From: Nemophila menziesii
Lineage: Eukaryota > Streptophyta > Magnoliopsida > Boraginales > Hydrophyllaceae
Assembly: GCA_029959085.1 (NCBI GenBank)
Contig: JARWIR010000216.1
Location: 1-64,000 of the forward strand
DNA: 64,000 bases
Reading direction: 5' to 3'
The first letter of the stretch is position 1. The number at the start of each line of letters is the position of its first letter. The notes beneath the pieces were generated by a model that saw only the letters and a list, made by a program, of their open reading frames with translations, was not told where the DNA came from and made no database searches. The position numbers and the translations under genes were made by a program. Shown one piece after another: positions 56,050 through 64,000 of this stretch.

Positions 56050-56215
56050 CTCTTGATAATTACCCTAAATAAAAAACCTGTAATGAAAACAAAAACAAAG
56101 GCCAAGTGTAAAATAAAAACAATTAATTCTACTATATTAACTAAACACAAAAACTTAAGCTGCAATCCCCGACAGCAGCGCCAAAAACTTGGTCGCTCCT
56201 TGAGTGTGATAAAAA
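56050..56215 (-). mobile_element. Athila fragment: leader, primer site, LTR tip
   Basis: The segment matches 37220-37370 of the intact Athila: an A/C-rich leader, then ATCCCCGACAGCAGCGCCA (the tRNA-Asp primer site inverted), then about 30 bp of LTR end (TGGTCGCTCC...GTGTGATAAAA). It abuts the MULE fragment with no further LTR. Confidence 0.65.
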
Positions 56216-56519
56216 TAAAAAGTTCTTCTTTTGATGCATACAACGCATTTCACATGAGCTCCTCTTCTACCTCGACTGAATTTGATTGACTTGTTGACCA
56301 ATCGGTATTTTTTGCCATATGACCCATACTAATATCTCCAAAATATGGAATACCAAAATCTAGATTAAAATTATTATCGTCCTTGTGTACTTCTTCATCC
56401 GAGCTAGTACCACTATGATATGCACCTTCTTCTTCTTCATCGGATGGAAAAGAATCACTATCACGATCACTATATCTGTCACTGCCACTACCACTATCAT
56501 TGATACTATCACACAGGAT
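56216..56519 (-). pseudogene. MULE transposase N-terminal fragment, left of the hAT
   Basis: The minus-strand frame reads an acidic region (SGSDRYSDRDSDSFPSDEEE), then DISMGHMAKNTDWSTSQSNS and, after a stop, ALYASKEELFIFI, corresponding to the acidic linker and ERYASRRDLLLDV of the mudrA at 41744-41200. It continues on the other side of the hAT insertion at 61272. Confidence 0.75.
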
Positions 56520-56713
56520 TAGGGATGCACACAAAAACCATGAAACCACAAAACCTCACAAAACTGACCCAACCCAACCCATGAAAAACCAACCCGCACA
56601 AACCATGGTTTGAATTGGGACTAGAGTTAATTTTTTGGTGGATTTGGTTTGGTTTTCGGTTTGGGAAAAGCCCAAACATAGGTAACCGGCCCAACCCGCA
56701 CTTTAGGCCCTTA

Positions 56714-56828
<115 letters not shown>

Positions 56829-56995
56829 ATAAGAGGTGGGATAAAATATACCACCTCATTTCACTCGTCTCTTACATGATACTAGTTCTCTTTCTCGTCT
56901 CTTACACGAAAAGGGCTAAAACCCCTAGCCTTTTCACCTTTTCTCTTCGCTACTCTTTGAAAACCGTCTCTTCAAACATCCAGCGTCGTCTCTCC

Positions 56996-57130
56996 ATGGA
57001 TCCTTTTGTACCCCACATTAATTATTTGGAGGGTTTGCAACAACCTTTGAGGTCCGCATTTAATGTTCGTGACTTCTCTCATGATGTTTATCACATCCGA
57101 TTTATGAGCTTACCATGGTTGATCGATTAA
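56996..57130 (+). CDS. Conserved 44-aa mini-ORF in the hAT leader
   Basis: Reads [20 protein letters not shown] through [12 protein letters not shown] and stops. The related element at 6041 has the same stretch (6484-6591) with NYLEGFQQPLRF...LRFMYLPWLVD and the stop at the same place; a small indel there removes the start. The peptide is conserved although the DNA has many differences, so it may be a real short exon or upstream ORF of the transposase transcript. Function unknown. Confidence 0.4.
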   Translation: MDPFVPHINYLEGLQQPLRSAFNVRDFSHDVYHIRFMSLPWLID

Positions 57131-57449
57131 GCCATAGTTAATACTTTATACTATGGTTAATGAATTAATGATATGTGGGATTTTCTGGATTTGTATAAAA
57201 GGTCGAGTTAGGGTTCGTGTTCTTCAAAAACCCCTTTTCCAGGTTTGAATCTTCACTCTCTTCTCTTGACTCTTCTATTCTTCAATTCTTTTGTAATTTA
57301 TAAGGTTATTGTAATTGATTTTTCGAAAATAGTATTAGGTTATTATTATGTATTATGATTATTACTAATGTTTTTTTATATGTGTTTGTGTTTTACTAAT
57401 TATTGATTATGGAGGATGAATCTGAATCCATCATTGATCTTACTATACA

Positions 57450-58535
57450 ACCCACTCAAGGTGTTGATCAAACACCTGTTGATAACTTTTCTGATCCAAT
57501 TAACACTCGCCCCTCTAGTAGTAAACCCTATGTCCCTAAAAAGCTAAGAATAAAACCTCTGATTATTGGAAAGACTTTGAAATTATTACTTATGAACTAT
57601 GCTGTAGATCTCCCCGCCTAGGCGCGTCTAGGCGCCGCCTAGGCGTCAACTCCCCCCTCAGCCGCTTACGCCTAATTAAATTCTAGGCGTTTTCGCCTAG
57701 CACCTTAATTGCCGTGGAATAGGCGCATAGCCCGTCTAGGCACCGATTAATGCCAAAAAAAATGCCGCCTAGGCGTCGATTAACGGAAAAACATGCTCGC
57801 AGAGACCTTTTTGTTATTTTTCTTATTTTCGAGAATCCTTTAGTTGATATTATAACTCAATTTTTAGTATTCTTATATTTACTATAGTGTTGTTAGATGA
57901 ATTTTATGACTTAAATATTTAAAATTTCTATAATTACTACATATATATTACTAAATATACAAAATTACACATCGGGATTCAAAAACCGTATAATTCCGCC
58001 TAGGCCCCGCGTAATCACGCCTAGGCGCTAGGCCCCGGTCGACCGCCTAGCGCCCAAAACCGAGATCTACAGCATAGCTTATGAAGATGGTAGTATAAGA
58101 TCAGTTTGTAAATATTGTGAACATTCATATGCATCTAATTCTAGGAAGCATGGTACAACTAATATGAATAATCACATTAAGCTTAAAAGATGCCCAAAAT
58201 ATTTGTTTTATCCTCCAACAGAAGATGGCCAGGTGTTTGATCCACCCACACAAGGTGTTGATCAAACACCTGTTGATAACTCTTCTGATCCAATTAACAC
58301 TCGCCCCTCTATTAGTAAACCCTCTGTCCCTAAAAAGCTAAGAATGAAACCTCTGATTGTTGGAAAGACTTTGAAATTATTACTTATGAAGATGGTAGTA
58401 TAAGATCAGTTTGCAAATATTGTGAACATTCATATGCAGCTAATTCTAGGAAGCATGGTACAACTAATATGAATAATCACATTAAGCTTAGAAGAGTCCC
58501 AAAATATCCCTTTTATCCTCCTAAAGAAGATGGCC
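57450..58535 (+). repeat. Tandem duplication of the hAT BED-finger region
   Basis: Two ~300-bp copies: 57450-58232 (excluding the MITE) and 58246-58535. Both encode TQGVDQTPVDN...RP, KPLI(I/V)GKTLKLLL and the C-x2-C finger. The copies differ at a few per cent of sites by eye. The MITE at 57597-58077 is in the first copy only; the second preserves the uninterrupted target CTTATGAA. Confidence 0.85.
57597..58077. mobile_element. MITE with CTATGCTGTAGATCTC ends
   Basis: 481 bp, terminal inverted repeat CTATGCTGTAGATCTC, target duplication CTTATGAA on both sides (57589-57596, 58078-58085). GCCTAGGCG-rich ends form extensive secondary structure; the centre is AT-rich. Same family as 10182-10664. 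Insertion into a transposase exon proves mobility after the hAT was formed. Confidence 0.93.
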
Positions 58536-61271
58536 AGACTATGTTAAATTTTAAGAAATCTGATGAGAGAAAGAATATAGTTGGAAATTATGTGTATTCT
58601 ATTGAAACTTGTACTAAGGCCCTAGCTGAAATGGTCATTATAGACGAGTTAAGTTTTAGATTTGTCGAAGGCATTGGTTTTAAAAAAAATTGTAATGTAA
58701 TGCAGCCGAAATATAAAACTATACCATCTAGAATGACTATTATGCAAAAGTGTATGACTATATATGAAAAAGAAAAACTTAAGTTGAAAAAATAATTAAA
58801 AAATATGACAATTAGTATGACCACTAATAGATGGACCTCTAATCAGAATTTGAATTATATGTGTTTGACTGCTCATTATGTGGATTCTGAGTGGAAATTA
58901 AATAAAAGAATCATAGGGTTTTGTAAAGTTGGGGGTCATATAGGTAAAACAATATTTAGAAAAGTAGAAGCAAATCTTATGGAATGGAATATCAATTCAT
59001 ATCTTACTTTGACAGTTGATAATGCTTCTTCTAACACTGTTACAGTTAAGTATTTAGTGAAAGTTGCAGGTAAAAAGCCAGAGCCTCTTCTTAAGCATGA
59101 ATTTCTTCATGTCAGGTGTTGTGCTCACATTTTGAACCTTATTGTAAAAGTGGGTATGGTTGAGTTAGATGCTTGTATCAAAAATATAAGGGAGGCAGTG
59201 AAATATGTTCGAGGCTCTCTTCCAAATTTAGAGCTTTTAAGAATTTTGTGACTTTGTGTGGGGTTGAATGTAAATCCAACTTGTGCCTTGATGTTCCTAC
59301 AAGATGGAATTCTACTTATAAGATGCTTTAGTGTGCTGAAAAATTTTAAACTGTATTTGCGAGAATGAAACTGGATGATACTTCTTATACTACACATTTT
59401 AATGAGGCTTCAATAAATCCTCCAAACATAATTGATTGGGGAAATGAGAGGTGTTTTGTTGAGTTTTTGAGGACTTTAATGCTACTTCAGTTTTATGTAT
59501 ACACCCAACTGAAAGTGAACTATTGCTCACTAAGGTTAAAGATGCTTTAACAAGGATGTTTAAAGCTTATGAAAAAGTTGTTGCTCCTACTAGTTCAACT
59601 AGTGGTGAAGTGGGAAGATCTACTACAAGCACAGTTTAAACTCCTTGTGTTCTTTGTGGTAGATTTTAGTCTTTCATGGCTGAGAAACATCCTTCTAAAG
59701 GATCTGAATTAGATAGATATATAAAAGAAGATATAGAGGAGATGACTTCTAATTTTGACATTTTAAATTGCTGGAAAAGTAATTCTATGAGGTTTAAAGT
59801 TGTCCCAACTTTCCAAACATGTGCTGGTTGTTCTAATTTCAACAGTGGAATCTGAATTATCCTTTAGCACTAGTGGGAGAGTACTTGATCAATTTAAAAG
59901 TTCTTTGGCCCCCAAAACTGTTGAACCTTTAATTTGTATTCAAAATTGGCTCAGATCTTCTCTTCCAATTAATCTTGGTACATCAAAACAACTTATGGAA
60001 GACTTGGAAGCTGAATTGGGTAAATTTTTAGTACTTAACTTTTTTTTTTTTGCAATTTGTGAGTATAACTTGGAATTTTTAATACTATCTAACTTGAATC
60101 TTTTTTCTTATGTAGTTTATTATGGTTTAGATGAATTAATTTTGAGTGACACTTCCCAATCCACTCTAACTGATTCCATGAATTACCCAATAACCTTATA
60201 TAAGTTATAAGTCAGTTTCATACTTAAATGACTTGCATTTTACTATACTATTGCATTGAATGAAGTTTGCAACTCATGGACTTCCTATGATGCAAATTAT
60301 GGTAATATTACTTTTTACAGGTGGATTTAAGTGTAAAAACAGCAGAGGAAGTAATATACTAACTCATTTGAGATGGCATTCTTTGTTCGAGAATTTGGTA
60401 ATTGAAAATTGTAGGTTGTTTAATAAAACTGACCATGTCCCTTGTCCCTATAGGTAAAGTGCCAGTGATGATTAAAATTCTAATCTGAGGCACTAATTCA
60501 TAGCCAATGATGATATAATGAAGTTGAATTACTTACTTTCAAGTCCTTAACAATCTGAGGCTATGATTTCACTCATTTCTTTATCTAAATCTTTTATCAA
60601 ACAGGGATGGAAACTTGAAGTAGGAAAGGAATAAGGATCTAAATGTTTGTATCTTCAAACTTAGTTGGAAACTCTCAATTCTGTAGTTTGTTATTTGGAA
60701 ATGTTTACTTTGAGTATCTTTTTGGATGAGTAAACTGTAAATATGTAATTCATATTGCTTTTTGGTCCTTTGGCTATGTAATATGTTTAACTCAGTTTGG
60801 TTTTGATCATTTGGCTATGTAAAATGTATAATTTAGTTGGTTTTGGTGCTTTGTCTATGTAATAGTTAATTCAAGTAGGTCCTTTGCCTATGTTTATTTT
60901 GTATTTTGTAATGACTGAGGGATTGTATCTATTATTTCATATGTTTTTCGGTTATGTTACTTTAATTTGTTCTTAAATTTTAATACAAGGATCAAATGTG
61001 AAATATGTCAATTGAACCCGAATCCAAACCAAAACCGACCCAACCCGCAAAAACCAAAACCGAACTCGCAATAAGGAACCCGAGTTCAACCAACCCGCAA
61101 AAACCAAAACCAAACTCGCAATAAGGAACCCGGGTTCAACCAACCTGCAACCATTTCAAGTCAATGGATTGGTTTTCGGTTTTTAAAACCAAAAACCCGC
61201 ATATGCGGGTTGGTTCCTCCCAAAGGGGCCATGGGTCGGTTAACCGACCCGTGTGCACCCCTACACAGGAT

Positions 61272-61700
61272 CAAATGAGCGGTAGATGGAATAGTTGATT
61301 CAGTCGCATGAAATTTACCCTTTTTACATCAAGAATCAACCGAAACTTTTTTTCTCTTTACAATCGACATAAACCTCAACACAATAATAATGCTCGTTCT
61401 TTACACCACTAATCATGGAATTGAGCATCTCATCTTTTGTAACTAGAACATGAAAACGTGTAAGGTTCTAGGAAATGGGACAACGCCAAAATAAATCAAA
61501 ACTAACCTCTATATGATCCAGTTACAATTTGCGCATATCCTATGTTTAAGTTCACGAAAAGTTGGATTTTCTTTTGTCGTAAACATACAACTTTCTCCAC
61601 CGACCGTACCATTACTACCATTCGAAATTCTTCCACCATAATAATACAACCAATTAAATTCAATATTATCAAAATCTAAAATCAAAAATTAAATTCAATA
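61272..61700 (-). pseudogene. MULE transposase N-terminal fragment, right of the hAT
   Basis: On the minus strand: YYYGGRISNGSNGTVGGESC, then TKENPTFRELKHRICANCNW, then NLTRFHVLVTKDEMLNSMIS and VKNEHYYCVEVYVDCKEKKS. These align with the N-terminal region of the mudrA pseudogene at 41924-41580. It joins in orientation and order to 56519-56216 once the hAT and one target copy are removed. Confidence 0.75.
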
Positions 61701-62526
61701 AGTTACCAAAATTAAAAAAAATTATTATTCCAAACAATTTAACCTATAATAACAAAATGCTATCATTCATTAGGTATACCGACATACATTGGATAAACAA
61801 CAATTGCTAAAAAGGCAACTAATTATATCACACTTATACAAATAAAAAAATCAAATTAAAACAGATAAATAAAATTGTAACAAATCATAATAGTAGTTGT
61901 AATAGATAAAATGATTATCTTTTTACATGATTAAGATGAATGGATTGAGTTGGTAGATTATTTGGGTTAATTTTTTTAAATTTTTAGAAAAAAAAGAAGT
62001 AAAAAAAATTGTAGAAGGTAGGTTAGAACTAGGGTTATATTTTTTATGGGGAAGTATATATATTTAAAGAAAGAGAAACGCCTAAAAAAATTATATCCTC
62101 CTTATAGGAGTGTGTATTCGTTACTTTCACAATAATTTTTTTAAATATGTTTTTTGTGCAATTATTTATATGTCATTACTCTTAAAACATATTCCATAAA
62201 ACTAAGCCAAACTGGTAAAAATAAAATCCTAAACTAATGAAGATTTGACGCGGACCAAAAAAAAAAGGAAAGATATGACAAAATGGATTTTTAAATAATT
62301 TAATTTAATGAACAAAGAGGCGCATGATAAACGAAATGGTGCGAAAAGCAGCGTATCATCCACCGCACCCAAACATTTAGAGAGAGCAGTTATTACATTT
62401 TGGGCAAATCTTCACATTTCCCAAGTAACTACTACAGACAAAGCCATACAGATAAAGACACTGACACACACAAAGGGCACGATTTTTTACTAAATAACTG
62501 CTGCGCATCAAAAAGCGTTAAGTGAA
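61701..62526. other. Spacer and probable 5' region of the kinase gene
   Basis: AT-rich without a supported gene. The part from about 62330 to 62526 is less AT-rich and directly precedes the kinase start codon, so it likely holds the 5' untranslated region. No clear TATA element was chosen. Confidence 0.4.
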
Positions 62527-64000
62527 ATGAAATTGATCATGGGAAATCTTAATGGCGTCACGAGATTTAGTAGCGAAGAAGAAGAAGATAGTGGCGGTGG
62601 TGGTGTCGTTGTGGTCGGCGTGAACTTAGATGGGAAGAGTAAAGAGTTGCTGACGTGGGCGTTGGTTAAGGTTGCTCAGTCCGGTGATCGTGTCATTGCT
62701 CTCCACGTCCTTCATCCGAAAACCGGTATGCAAACTTTACATGAAACATTACACTGTTTTCTTTCAGTCCCATTTTTTAGGTTTTTTTCAATGAAATGAT
62801 TTGATTTTGTGAATTTATTGTTTGTGTTTTGTTGGAGAAGAAGAAGATAAAGGTTCGTTATTATCTCTAGTGAAGGCTTTCGATTCAATGATGTCTGCTT
62901 ATGAAGGCTTCTGCAATCTAAAACAAGTTAGTCTCTTAATTACAATTATTATCGCTTTATAAAAAAGCAGAGGAATAATTAATTAATTAATTAATAACCT
63001 TTGTTTTGTTTATAGATTGATCTTAAACTTAAGTTCTGTAGAGGAACACCAGTACGTAAAATTCTAGCACGTGAAGCAAATTCTTGTGGTGCCACAAGTT
63101 TAATTTTGGGAACTTCAGAAATTCCACATAGAATTCGATCATCAGTGTCGGTTGCAAAATCATGTGCTCGAAACCTCCATAAGGGCATTTCAGTAATTGC
63201 AGTTGATAATGGCAAGATCTTGTTTCAAAGACAAGCAACTTCTTCTTCATTGGCTAAAAGTCCTTTAAGTCTTCCTTCACCAAGCATTATGAGTAAAGAA
63301 GAAAATACGCATAATTATGAACCACTTGGAAAATGCTCTTCTTTAAAGCAATGGATACAATATGTATCAATATGTCCTTGTGATGATAATACTTATTTAA
63401 AATCTGACGAAATTTCCAAGAAACTCCCTCAAGAATTAGAAGGTCTTTCAGAGAAATACTCATCAACTAAATGTAGAGTTTTCACCTATCAGGAACTTGT
63501 ATCAGCAACATCCAATTTCTTACCTGGTTTGTTTCTTTTTTTTCTCTATGATGTCATTTATCATATATAATACATATATAACACATCATTGTCTATATTT
63601 TCAGAGAATTTAATTGGAAAAGGTGGGACCAGTGAGGTTTATAAAGGATGTCTTCCAGATGGATCAAACCTAGCAGTAAAAATATTAAAATCACCAGAAG
63701 ATGTAATGAAGCAATTTGTTTCAGAAATCGAGATGATTACAAGCATAAACCACAAGAATATAATATCTCTAATAGGCTTCTGTTTTGAAAACAATAATTT
63801 ACTCTTAGTTTACGATCTATTACAAAGAGGAAGTTTAGAGGAGAATTTACATGGTATTCGAATGAATAAAGAGTCCTTTAGTTGGAGAGATAGATATAAA
63901 GTTGCTTTAGGTATTGCTAAAGCACTGGACCATTTACATAGTTCAAGTGACGAGGCTATAATTCATAGAGACGTGAAATCTTCCAATATTCTTCTTTCAG
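62527..64000 (+). CDS. USP-domain receptor-like cytoplasmic kinase (5' part)
   Basis: Exons: 62527-62725, 62838 (or 62841)-62926, 63016-63526, 63605 onward and cut by the window edge. GT-AG junctions with matching phases. The N-terminus is a universal-stress-protein-like adenine nucleotide alpha-hydrolase fold (VVVVGVNLDGKSKELLTWAL; LARE..SCGATSLILGTSE), then a variable linker. The kinase domain starts CRVFTYQELVSATSNF, with glycine loop IGKGGTSEVYKG, Lys in LAVKILK, and catalytic loop IIHRDVKSSNILLS at the very end. This architecture is that of RLCK subfamily VI-type kinases (At5g63940-like). No transmembrane segment is seen. The activation loop and C-lobe are outside the window. Signalling role inferred from family. 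Confidence 0.93.

Larger units (their letters stand above)
57409..60060 (+). pseudogene. hAT transposase (BED-finger type), broken
   Basis: Parts in order: N-terminal ESIIDLTIQPTQGVDQTP with a KKLRIKP patch; a BED-type zinc finger CKYCEHSYAANSRKHG...NNHIKL; the TNRWTSNQNLNYMCLTAHYV core (58830-58895) with LTVDNASSNT and RCCAHILNLIVK; the LDVPTRWNSTYKML segment near 59290; and the C-terminal dimerisation domain with STSGRVLDQFKSSLAPKTVE (59860-59925), then LICIQNWLRSS. Defects: a TAA at 58793-58795, a frameshift near 59245, several stops between 59330 and 59870, a duplicated finger region and a MITE in the first copy. Order and length match RICESLEEPER/Ac-type transposases. Confidence 0.88.

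Overview
This window is nuclear DNA from a flowering plant, most likely a eudicot. The evidence is spliced genes with GT-AG introns, plant-only families (BAHD acyltransferase, calmodulin-regulated type IIB Ca2+-ATPase, USP-domain receptor-like cytoplasmic kinase, HMGB), AT-rich spacers with long (TA)n runs, and many plant transposons (Athila, copia, L1-type LINE, MULE, hAT, pogo). I cannot name the species from sequence alone.

Four host genes can be supported. (1) An intronless BAHD acyltransferase at 2130-3395 (+) whose last ~15 codons are displaced by one base. (2) A type IIB Ca2+-ATPase (ACA1/ACA2-like) on the minus strand, 24378-18347, in six exons encoding about 1033 aa; its calmodulin-binding N-terminus is an isolated exon 2.6 kb upstream. 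(3) A small divergent HMG-box protein, 49858-48757 (-), six short exons, 125 aa, too fragmented for an ORF scan. (4) The 5' part of a USP + protein kinase gene from 62527 to beyond the right edge (+).

Most of the rest is nested transposons. 906-1795 is a MULE MITE. 3584-5090 is the 3' end of a LINE. 6041-8180 is a deleted hAT with a perfect 8-bp target duplication, followed by a truncated MULE (8199-9230). 9538-10830 is a CCACC/GGTGG inverted repeat carrying a MITE. 11941-16315 is a non-coding, minus-oriented copia-type LTR element. 17174-18039 is a deleted pogo-like element.

The largest object is a 17.7-kb MULE (24817-42503) with a perfect 9-bp target duplication. It carries a plant mobile domain (PMD) gene reading rightward and a mudrA-type transposase reading leftward, separated by a ~30-bp-stem hairpin. 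A young, almost intact 11.2-kb Athila retrotransposon (27570-38813, target duplication CTTGG) sits in the last exon of the PMD gene. Both MULE genes and the Athila polymerase carry disabling changes, so none of these elements looks autonomous.

Right of the MULE lie an inverted Athila relic (42985-46370), a fold-back repeat, the HMG-box gene, and a decayed LINE (50926-55757) with two MITEs in its ORF1. Then a MULE N-terminal fragment is split by a hAT element (56520-61263, 8-bp target duplication CACAGGAT). That hAT has an internally duplicated zinc-finger region, one copy of which holds another MITE. Order of events from nesting: MULE fragment, then hAT, then MITE; and MULE with PMD gene, then Athila.
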